Shown in pieces: positions 1 through 5,905 of a stretch of DNA of 8,464 nucleotides (positions within the stretch are counted from its first letter, which is position 1; every line of letters starts with the position of its first letter). Source of the DNA: Candidatus Omnitrophota bacterium (GTDB lineage Bacteria; Hinthialibacterota; Hinthialibacteria; Hinthialibacterales; JAKPRU01); assembly GCA_029557025.1 (NCBI GenBank), contig JAKPRU010000706.1, positions 1 through 8,464 on the forward strand. Direction: 5' to 3'. The position numbers and the translations under genes were made by a program. The notes beneath the pieces were generated by a model. That model did no database searches. It had not been told where the DNA came from and worked only from the letters and a program-made list of their open reading frames with translations.

Positions 1-321
1 GTCCGGCAGATCGCGCTGAGCGTGTGGCGCACAATACGGCAGAAGGTCAACGCCGAACGCCTGCTCCAGCTGCAAGGCTCCATTCGCAATCAGCCATTCC
101 AGGATCTGCCCTGATCCGCAGCCGATATCCAATACCCGCAATCCCTTTAGCGGCCAGTACCCGTGATCGGTCAGCAATTCCACAAGATACTTTGCACGTT
201 CCTCGAAAACCCACAGATTCAAGGGCCGAGATCCATCCCAGGAACTCTGCCGCGATGGGTCTTCATCATACTCCCGATACGCGGACCGGATACGTTCAGG
301 GTCTCTGGAGAATTGTGCCAT
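1..321 (-). CDS. Class I SAM-dependent methyltransferase, 3' part beyond window
   Basis: Only the first 107 codons are inside the window; the frame is open to the left edge. The protein starts MAQFSRDPERIRSAY and carries a clear motif I of Rossmann-fold methyltransferases, VLDIGCGSGQILEWL, at about residues 63-77, where S-adenosylmethionine binds. A second beta strand follows, ending in the acidic residue of FGVDLLPY (D92), as expected for the residue that contacts the ribose. The substrate cannot be read from this part. The start ATG (319-321) overlaps the stop of the upstream glycosyltransferase as TGATG, so the two are almost certainly co-transcribed and translationally coupled. A role in modifying a sugar, lipid or glycan intermediate is an inference from that neighbour. 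The fold assignment is firm; the function is open. Confidence 0.85.
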   Translation of the reverse strand, partial: MAQFSRDPERIRSAYREYDEDPSRQSSWDGSRPLNLWVFEERAKYLVELLTDHGYWPLKGLRVLDIGCGSGQILEWLIANGALQLEQAFGVDLLPYCAPHAQRDLPD

Positions 322-1469
322 CAGGTTTGTTCGTCCCTTCGGCTGTAGGCTGCCCGCGCACGGCCCAAAAGCGCCGACAAGACCCCGACTGCAAATCCCG
401 CATTCGCCACGCAGAATCCGGTCGGTGCTCCGAGTGATCCCGGTGTGATAGCCGGGAAATACAGCCCCACCAGCGCCCAGGCATACAGCGCCACTTGGAT
501 CAGGCAGGCCGAACGCAACAGAACATTCTCCCAACCGAGAACAGAACCGAGTAGGACCCCCATCAGGAAAAACGGCGTCAGCCAGCGCAGGAACTTGTGT
601 GACACCAGGCACCACCATAGCCAGGCATATTTTCGCAAAGGACATTCCCGCAGACGTCGCCAGGTGCCGATCCAGTTCCGGGAGGTCATGCGTACACGGG
701 AGCGGAACTCCGCGCGCGGCTGCACGAACATGAATTCCTCCACAACTGCATTCCCGCAATGAACCACACGCTTGCCCTGTGTGACCACATCGATCGGCGT
801 AATGAAATCGACATCATCCGTGGGCGATGGCAACGGGCGGTAGAGTTCCCGCCGAACCGCCATACAGGCCCCGCTTGCCACCGCGAGCATCCCGGCATCG
901 CTTGAGTATTGCCGAAGCAGATATTCAAATGTCCAGTAGAATCCGCGAGATCGCCCCAGCGAGGTCGATTCCCGGTTCAGGAAGAAGAGTTCGCCCGTTG
1001 TGCAGCCCACTTCCGGATCTGCGAAAGGCGCTGTGATATTCCGAAGAAAATCGCGTGTGAATCGGCTTTCGGCGTCGCTGAAAATGAGTATCTCGTTCTG
1101 TGCCGCCGCCGCCGCATCGTTGTGGACCGTCGCTCGGCCCCGGTTCTCCCGAAAGTCCAGCGCCCGCACACGCGGATCATTTACGGCCTGCGCTCGTTCC
1201 ACCGTTCGGTCTGTCGAACCGTCCGAAGCAATCAGGACCTCGATTTTCTCCGATGGGTAATCGCTCGCGAGGATGTTTGCGATCCGGCTCTGAACAGCCT
1301 CTTCCTCATTGTAAGCCGCAATAATCACCGAAACACTCAGCGGTTCCGTCGATGTCCGCGCCAACCTCGGCTTCCGGGGTTTCCCCAACAGCTTCAGGAT
1401 GAGGGGATATCCCAGGTAGGTGTAAACAACAAGCGCCAGAGACACAAGAAACAGGGTCATAGGAATCAT
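321..1469 (-). CDS. Membrane-anchored family 2 glycosyltransferase
   Basis: This is a 382-residue GT-A-fold inverting glycosyltransferase of the GT2 family. It probably adds a sugar from a nucleotide-sugar donor to a glycan or lipid acceptor at the inner face of the cytoplasmic membrane. One hydrophobic segment at residues 5-27 (LFLVSLALVVYTYLGYPLIL) is followed by the catalytic domain: SVSVIIAAYNEEE (45-57), ASDGSTDRT (81-89), the metal-binding DxD equivalent SDAES (131-135), the acidic acceptor-site motif TDDVDF (217-222) and an R-rich RVRMTSRNW (258-266) in the place of the QxxRW-type motif. Hydrophobic segments near 285-315, 320-342 and 350-370 form the C-terminal membrane part. The layout resembles poly-GlcNAc synthase-like and exopolysaccharide enzymes, but the acceptor cannot be told. 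The start at 1469 is chosen because YTYLGYPL-type N-termini usually begin just before the first membrane helix; ATG 1460 is an alternative. Neither has a well-placed Shine-Dalgarno (see findings). It precedes a methyltransferase in one operon. Confidence 0.88.
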   Translation of the reverse strand: MIPMTLFLVSLALVVYTYLGYPLILKLLGKPRKPRLARTSTEPLSVSVIIAAYNEEEAVQSRIANILASDYPSEKIEVLIASDGSTDRTVERAQAVNDPRVRALDFRENRGRATVHNDAAAAAQNEILIFSDAESRFTRDFLRNITAPFADPEVGCTTGELFFLNRESTSLGRSRGFYWTFEYLLRQYSSDAGMLAVASGACMAVRRELYRPLPSPTDDVDFITPIDVVTQGKRVVHCGNAVVEEFMFVQPRAEFRSRVRMTSRNWIGTWRRLRECPLRKYAWLWWCLVSHKFLRWLTPFFLMGVLLGSVLGWENVLLRSACLIQVALYAWALVGLYFPAITPGSLGAPTGFCVANAGFAVGVLSALLGRARAAYSRRDEQT

Positions 1470-1495
1470 AAGAAACGCGACTCTTCATATTTGAA

Positions 1496-1500
1496 CCTCC
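1496..1500 (-). promoter_or_regulatory. Strong Shine-Dalgarno upstream of GT2, out of frame with it
   Basis: The minus strand reads GGGAGG, then seven bases (TTCAAAT), then ATG at 1488-1486, which is ideal ribosome-binding geometry. That ATG is 19 bases upstream of the GT2 ATG at 1469 and so lies in another frame, which runs for 60 codons to 1306 and yields no recognisable protein. From the GT2 ATG the same GGAGG is 26 bases away, which is too far. The site is therefore real-looking but does not explain GT2 translation as the sequence stands. Confidence 0.6.
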
Positions 1501-1544
1501 CGCAAATCCTAACATTTCCCCCCACGCGATCCTACACCAAACCC

Positions 1545-1580
1545 TCTCCATCCTTCCCATCGGTCTCATCCGTCCCATTC
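1545..1580. repeat. Four degenerate 9-bp tandem units
   Basis: Four consecutive 9-base units differ only by substitutions: TCTCCATCC, TTCCCATCG, GTCTCATCC, GTCCCATTC, with approximate consensus KTCYCATCS. The units sit in a strongly pyrimidine-rich tract of the plus strand (about 1541-1592), in the intergenic region between the divergent GT2 and metalloprotease genes. The minus strand is correspondingly purine-rich. Whether this is a degenerate microsatellite or a protein-binding array cannot be told from one locus. Confidence 0.6.
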
Positions 1581-1613
1581 CTCCTCTCTTCAATCCGCAA
1601 TCGATTCGCCTTC

Positions 1614-1639
1614 TTGTCCCTCAAATGACACATTATGAT
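1614..1639 (+). promoter_or_regulatory. Possible sigma-70-type promoter of the metalloprotease gene
   Basis: TATGAT at 1634-1639 matches five of six bases of the -10 consensus and lies 27 bases before the metalloprotease ATG, which would give a short leader carrying the Shine-Dalgarno. The -35 side is poor: TTGTCC (1614-1619) matches four of six bases but the spacer would be only 14, or 16 if TGATAT (1636-1641) is the -10. This is a weak call from sequence alone. Confidence 0.25.
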
Positions 1640-1655
1640 ATTCCAACTCTGCACT

Positions 1656-1660
1656 GGAGG
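1656..1660 (+). promoter_or_regulatory. Shine-Dalgarno that sets the metalloprotease start
   Basis: GGAGG is followed by six bases and ATG at 1667. This favours 1667 over the upstream in-frame ATG at 1625, which has no ribosome-binding site and would put 14 polar residues ahead of the signal peptide. Confidence 0.8.
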
Positions 1661-1666
1661 CTGAAC

Positions 1667-4513
1667 ATGAAGATCCTGTGTGTTTTATTTCCATTCCTCT
1701 TGATTGCGAACAACGTCTCTACACAGCCGATCTCGGCCACAGGGACCATTTCCGCGACCGCCTGCGTATCCACGGTTACGCCCTGCTGCCGGAAGGCGGT
1801 TCTTCCCGGCGGGCCGATTGAGAACCTGACCATCCGCACACAGGGAGCCGCGACGATCATCATCAACTCCAATGTCACTCTCACCGAAAGCGAGATAACA
1901 ACCACCCAGACTATCTCCGAGGAAGCGGCCCGGCAGCAGGCCGCCGGCGCCCGCCCTACACCCGCCAAACCGGAGGAGGAGAAGAAGCCCTACGAGGAGC
2001 TCATCAAGGATGCCACCAAACAGGTGGGCCTTTTCACGGTGTTCATCAAGAAGGACAAGAAAGAAGACAAAACATATTGGGAAATACGACCGGACCAGTT
2101 CTCTACGGACTTTCTTCTGAGCGCCAAGGTGGGACATGGTGTTGGAATGCTGTTCCCCGGCAAGGTGGTGGAATCGAAGGTTCTTCAATTTCGTCGTGTG
2201 GATGACAAGGTGGAGTTGGTCGAGCCTCATCCGCGCTACCAGGCGGCCCCCGATTCCCCGATCAAAAAGGGTGTTGAGCGGGCTTATGGGGAATCCATCA
2301 TCGCCTCGTTTCCCATCTCGGCCACGAATCCGGGATCGGATTCCTGTGTGATTGATGTGCAGCCGTTCTTCCTGTCGGATTTCTCTGATGTCGGCAAGGC
2401 ATTGGAGGGCTACAGCCTGGACAAAGACGAAAGCCGCATCGAGCAGGTCAAAGTTTTCCCGGAGAATATCGAGGTCTATGCCCGGCAGCATTTTAAATCC
2501 TCAGGCAAGCCCGAAACCAAAGTTCTGGCAGACCCTTCCAGCGCCCTGGTTCTTCTTCGGTTCAGCTTTCGCACACTGCCGAAATCGAACTTTGTGCCGC
2601 GTCCCGCCGATGACCGCGTAGGCCATTTCATCGAGGCTTACCAGGACCTTTCGGACCTGGAGTCGCGGGACGCTTTTGTGCGTCATATCACCGCCTGGAA
2701 CATCGAGAAGGCCAGCCCGGAACTCGAGGTCTCTCCTCCGAAAGAGCCGCTGGCGTTCTGGATTGAAAACACGGTTCCTTATCAATACCGCGAGGCGGCA
2801 AAAGAAGGCGTGGAAATGTGGAACAAGGCATTCCGAGCCGCCGGGTATGAGAACGCCGTGGTCGCAAAGCAGATGCCTGATGATGCCGACTGGGACCCGG
2901 AGGATTCGCGGTATCACATGGTTCATTGGAACACCATGGAGGATCTTCCGTTTGCCGGACTCGGACAATGGGTTGCCAACCCATTAACCGGCGAGATTCT
3001 CGACTGTGATGTCATCATTTATGGGGATATTGTGCGCTGGTTGCGACGCATACGGCAGTTTTACGAACCCCTTCGTGGTTTGCCGGAACACAGCTCCCCG
3101 GATGGCTGTCAGTACGGTCTCATGCTGGCCCAGGAGACTCAGTGCGCACTGGCGGTCCTCGCGGCGCGGGGCGAAATCGGCAACAGCACCGAGACGATCG
3201 AGGAGTTCATCAATCAGTATGTGAAACAGCTGGTGTGTCATGAGGTCGGCCATGTTCTGGGACTCCGGCACAATTTCAAAGCCAGCACGCTGCTTCCGCT
3301 CGATCAGCTGCACAACAAAGATTTGACTGCCGAGAAGGGACTTTCATCTTCTGTGATGGATTACCTTCCGGTGAACCTGGCTCCAAGAGACGCCACACAA
3401 GGCTTTTATTGGAATCCTTCGGTAGGCCCGTATGACTGCTGGGCGATTCAATACGCATACATGCCTCTTTCGGCGACCGCCCAGACGGATCGGGTAAAAG
3501 AGATGGATAAGGTCGCCTCTCGCGCGAGGGACACCGAATTGGCCTACCTCACGGATGAGGATCTTTGGGTCGCGAATCCAGAACGGCCTTTGGGGTTAGA
3601 CCCCACGAATGCCTGGTTCGATCTGTCCTCCGATCCGCTTGCATGGAACGAACAGCAGATGGATGTCATGCGGGATGCGTGGACCCACGCGGCGGGCATT
3701 CTGGAGGAGGGGGAAGGATATTATGACCTTCGAAGCGCGGTGGGTATGTTCTTAAGTTATTATACCCGGTATGCGGTCGCGGTCTCCCGGTATATCGGCG
3801 GCGCGTATGTGGTACGGTCACGAGTCGGCGAGAAAGATGGCCGATCCCCCATTGTTCCCATACCTGCTTCCCAACAACGTGAGGCGCTCAGGATTCTTCG
3901 CGAAAAGGTTTTCTCGGATGAGCCGTTCCAGTTTGATCCCACCATGCTCAACATGATGGTGAACGAACGCTGGCTTCATTGGGGTGTGGAGTGGGGGAGC
4001 GCGGGGCGGACCGATTTCCCGCTGCACGATTATATCCTGCTGATGCGACAGAATGTTCTGAACATCCTGTTCGATCCCCTTGTTCTCTCGCGAATTCGGG
4101 AAGCTCAGCAGCGGGTCCCAGCGGGTGAAACCGCCTGCACGATCCCGGACTTGTTCGCCGACCTGACCGATGCCATCTGGGGCGATGTTCATACCATCGC
4201 GCAGACCGGCACACCGCCGCAACGGACCCTGTCCAACACCGCCCCGCTGCTTTCGAGCCACCGTCGGGCGCTGCAACGCGAATATGTCCGCCGACTGGTG
4301 GATCTGATGCTGACCAAACGGGGCGAAACCCCAGAGGATGCACGGACTCATGCCTGGAACGCCTTGAATACCATGAAAGAGGATATCGACAAGCTGCTGG
4401 CGAACGAAGCGCTGACAGCCGGGCTGGATCAGTATTCCCTGGTTCATCTCAAAGAGACAGCGGCCGGCATCGCTCGCGCGCTGGATGCACGGTTGGAGAT
4501 CAAAGCGGGATAG
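1667..4513 (+). CDS. Secreted zinc-dependent metalloprotease, DUF5117/metzincin type
   Basis: The product is 948 residues from the start at 1667, which has a good Shine-Dalgarno and yields an N-terminal signal peptide (MKILCVLFPFLLIANNVSTQ), so it is exported. Residues about 21-85 are Thr/Ser-rich and include three cysteines (CVSTVTPCC). An Ala/Pro/Glu-rich linker (85-107) follows, then a segment starting near 108 (PYEELIKDATKQVGLFTVF) typical of the short N-terminal domain of this family. The middle region includes PRPADDRVGHF (311-321), seen in DUF5117 proteins. The catalytic motif HEVGHVLGLRH (525-535) supplies three zinc-binding histidines and the glutamate base of the HExxHxxGxxH metzincin signature, and SSVMDY with the Met-turn methionine near residue 564 completes the site. 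The protein is of usual length for the family and has no disruption. No cell-wall anchor or lipobox is visible. The substrate is unknown; nutritional or envelope proteolysis is a guess. It is transcribed divergently from the GT2 gene, and its stop lies within a palindromic repeat. Confidence 0.9.
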   Translation: MKILCVLFPFLLIANNVSTQPISATGTISATACVSTVTPCCRKAVLPGGPIENLTIRTQGAATIIINSNVTLTESEITTTQTISEEAARQQAAGARPTPAKPEEEKKPYEELIKDATKQVGLFTVFIKKDKKEDKTYWEIRPDQFSTDFLLSAKVGHGVGMLFPGKVVESKVLQFRRVDDKVELVEPHPRYQAAPDSPIKKGVERAYGESIIASFPISATNPGSDSCVIDVQPFFLSDFSDVGKALEGYSLDKDESRIEQVKVFPENIEVYARQHFKSSGKPETKVLADPSSALVLLRFSFRTLPKSNFVPRPADDRVGHFIEAYQDLSDLESRDAFVRHITAWNIEKASPELEVSPPKEPLAFWIENTVPYQYREAAKEGVEMWNKAFRAAGYENAVVAKQMPDDADWDPEDSRYHMVHWNTMEDLPFAGLGQWVANPLTGEILDCDVIIYGDIVRWLRRIRQFYEPLRGLPEHSSPDGCQYGLMLAQETQCALAVLAARGEIGNSTETIEEFINQYVKQLVCHEVGHVLGLRHNFKASTLLPLDQLHNKDLTAEKGLSSSVMDYLPVNLAPRDATQGFYWNPSVGPYDCWAIQYAYMPLSATAQTDRVKEMDKVASRARDTELAYLTDEDLWVANPERPLGLDPTNAWFDLSSDPLAWNEQQMDVMRDAWTHAAGILEEGEGYYDLRSAVGMFLSYYTRYAVAVSRYIGGAYVVRSRVGEKDGRSPIVPIPASQQREALRILREKVFSDEPFQFDPTMLNMMVNERWLHWGVEWGSAGRTDFPLHDYILLMRQNVLNILFDPLVLSRIREAQQRVPAGETACTIPDLFADLTDAIWGDVHTIAQTGTPPQRTLSNTAPLLSSHRRALQREYVRRLVDLMLTKRGETPEDARTHAWNALNTMKEDIDKLLANEALTAGLDQYSLVHLKETAAGIARALDARLEIKAG

Positions 4514-4537
4514 TAGGACAGGCCTCCGCGCCTGTCA
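4512..4537 (+). repeat. REP-like 26-bp palindromic repeat, plus-oriented
   Basis: The unit reads AGTAGG, A, CAGGC, a six-base loop CTCCGC, GCCTG, T, CA. The arms GACAGGC (4517-4523) and GCCTGTC (4530-4536) pair perfectly over seven bases. The first two bases of the unit are the last two bases of the metalloprotease stop codon. Related units occur at 5753-5839. No T-run follows the hairpin, so it is not a canonical intrinsic terminator, though it could slow transcription or protect a 3' end. Confidence 0.75.
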
Positions 4538-4557
4538 TTGCCACGTATGTAAAAAAC

Positions 4558-5751
4558 ATGACCACCATGCGACTACTGTTCCTCAATCATAACCTGGCTT
4601 GGCGGGGAACGTTTTTTCGCGCTTTTCATTTCGCCCGCGAATTGGTCAGATTGGGCCATGGGGTGGATCTGTGGACGGTCTCCCGACGATGCAGTCCCCT
4701 GGGCAATCAATACATGCGGGATGGTGTGCGTATCTGGGAGACACCGCGTTTCCGGCAAGTAGGTCAACATGACGGCGGCTATGCTCCTGTCGATATTCTG
4801 CTCAGGACCGGGCGAATCGCATTCAGCAAGTGGGATGTAATTCATGCGTTCGACCATCGCCCCAATGTGTCGTTCCCATGGTATTTCAAACGGCTCCTCG
4901 ATAGCGACGCGCTTTTCTGTGCGGACTGGTGCGACTGGTGGACAGCGGGCGGGATCACTACCGGAAAACGCACTTTCCCAGTGATCGATCGGATGGAGCA
5001 ATTTCTCGAAGAAGGCTCCAAGCGATCCGCCGATATTGTTATTGTCACGAGTACGGTTCTGAACAGTCGCGCGCTTTCTCTGGGGATCGACCCCAAGCGG
5101 GTGGAGTTCATCCCATCGGGTGCGGATATCGAGGGAATACCCAAACTGGACCAGCAGACCTGCCGGGAGATTATCGGCCTTCGCCCGCAAGATCCAGTGT
5201 TGTGCTTTGTGGGATATTCCCTTTGGGATATTGAACTTATCGCAGATTCTTTTACACACGTTCTAAAGGAGTTTCCGTCATGTCAGCTGCTGGTTGTGGG
5301 GGGTGGCGTGGAGTCGCCTGCGTTGGATCGATTGAGGGAACGGTTCCGTGTGGGCGAGCAGGTTTATTTGCCGGGTGAAGTTCCGTATAGCCTGCTGCCG
5401 AAGTTCCTCGGTGCGGCGAGTATGCACCTGTTGCCGCTGGCGGATACCCTGGCGAATCATGCGCGCGGGCCGATCAAGTTCGGGGATTATCTGGCATCGG
5501 GTCGGCCCATTGTTACAAATGATATCGGCGATTCTGCGGTAATTGTTCGGGAAAAACAGATCGGTCGTGTTTCGGACCCATCCCCCGAATCTTTTGCGAC
5601 GGCGATCCTGGAGGTCCTTCACCTTCCCGCAGACGAACAACACGCCATGGCCCACCGCGCCAGAGACCTTGCCGAAAGCGACCTCTCCTGGAAAACCATC
5701 GTTTCGCGGCTGAATGCGATCTATGCGAATGCTTTAGGTGGGGCGGGCTGA
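4558..5751 (+). CDS. GT4-type (GT-B fold) glycosyltransferase
   Basis: This 397-residue protein has the two Rossmann-like domains of a retaining GT-B glycosyltransferase, transferring sugar from a nucleotide-sugar in the cytoplasm. The N-terminal domain begins MRLLFLNHNLAWRGTFFRAF (from residue 4) and includes HAFDHRPN (97-103) and an unusual Trp/Cys cluster, CADWCDWW (121-128). The C-terminal donor domain begins near IPSGAD (185-190), with VLCFVGYSLWDIELI (214-228), LLVVGGG (244-250), and the nucleotide-binding region GPIKFGDYLASGRPIVTNDIG (304-324). That region aligns with the common P-x-K-x-x-E-Y-L-A-x-G-x-P pattern, but the usual Glu is Asp310, and the first acidic residue of the E-x7-E motif is absent (Ala302). 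No membrane segment is seen. No convincing Shine-Dalgarno precedes ATG 4558 or the in-frame ATG 4567; the latter would start the protein exactly at the conserved first strand. It lies 44 bases after the metalloprotease. Its acceptor and product are unknown. Confidence 0.85.
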   Translation: MTTMRLLFLNHNLAWRGTFFRAFHFARELVRLGHGVDLWTVSRRCSPLGNQYMRDGVRIWETPRFRQVGQHDGGYAPVDILLRTGRIAFSKWDVIHAFDHRPNVSFPWYFKRLLDSDALFCADWCDWWTAGGITTGKRTFPVIDRMEQFLEEGSKRSADIVIVTSTVLNSRALSLGIDPKRVEFIPSGADIEGIPKLDQQTCREIIGLRPQDPVLCFVGYSLWDIELIADSFTHVLKEFPSCQLLVVGGGVESPALDRLRERFRVGEQVYLPGEVPYSLLPKFLGAASMHLLPLADTLANHARGPIKFGDYLASGRPIVTNDIGDSAVIVREKQIGRVSDPSPESFATAILEVLHLPADEQHAMAHRARDLAESDLSWKTIVSRLNAIYANALGGAG

Positions 5752-5752
5752 C

Positions 5753-5839
5753 TGCCAGGCAGAGACGCCTGGCCTACTGGTGGGACAGGCCTCCGTGCCT
5801 GTCGCTCACCAATTGCCAGGCAGAGACGCCTGGCCTACT
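5753..5839. repeat. Cluster of three REP-like palindromes in alternating orientation
   Basis: Two identical 26-bp units (5753-5778 and 5814-5839) contain arms GCCAGGC and GCCTGGC around the loop AGAGAC (stems 5754-5760/5767-5773 and 5815-5821/5828-5834). Between them lies a unit with arms GACAGGC (5784-5790) and GCCTGTC (5797-5803) around the loop CTCCGT. Read on the minus strand, the outer units align with the plus-strand unit at 4512-4537: AGTAGG, one base, CAGGC, six-base loop, GCCTG, one base, CA. The middle unit has diverged flanks (GGTGGG). The cluster begins two bases after the GT4 stop and is 66 bases from dnaG. No T-run follows any hairpin. Confidence 0.8.
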
Positions 5840-5905
5840 ATGGCTCTCCGCTCCTCATCCCCTCAATGCTACAGTATCTCCATCCAATAACCCACGGTTG
5901 AGAAC

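Noticed and set aside
1306..1593. 95-codon minus-strand ORF (MKRGGMGRMRPM...), and the 60-codon frame within it.
   Set aside because: The N-terminus is produced by the 9-bp repeats and the rest overlaps the GT2 catalytic gene out of frame. No protein-like features are seen. The internal ATG with its Shine-Dalgarno is kept as a finding only.
909..1628. 239-codon plus-strand ORF opposite GT2.
   Set aside because: It is antisense to a well-supported glycosyltransferase, Arg/Ser/Pro-rich, with no domain or ribosome-binding site; its second half merely reads the intergenic region.
1625..1666. Upstream ATG as the metalloprotease start.
   Set aside because: No Shine-Dalgarno precedes it and it would put polar residues ahead of the signal peptide; ATG 1667 has GGAGG at ideal spacing.
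1685..2491. 268-codon minus-strand ORF opposite the metalloprotease.
   Set aside because: Its composition is that of a shadow frame (Leu/Arg/Gly-rich, no motif), and the plus frame has a signal peptide and family domains.
3818..4447. 209-codon minus-strand ORF within the metalloprotease.
   Set aside because: It lies wholly inside the supported gene, with no recognisable motif or start signal.
4512..4537. Hairpin after the metalloprotease as an intrinsic terminator.
   Set aside because: The stem is good but no T-run follows; the next bases are TTGCCACGTATG. The same holds for the hairpins after the GT4 gene.
4573..5259. 228-codon minus-strand ORF opposite the GT4 gene.
   Set aside because: It is a shadow of the GT4 reading frame, whose donor-domain motifs are unambiguous.
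5753..5839. Two identical 26-bp repeats separated by 35 bp look like a minimal CRISPR array.
   Set aside because: Only two copies exist, the 35-bp 'spacer' contains a third, inverted member of the same palindrome family, another member lies at 4512, and no cas gene is present.
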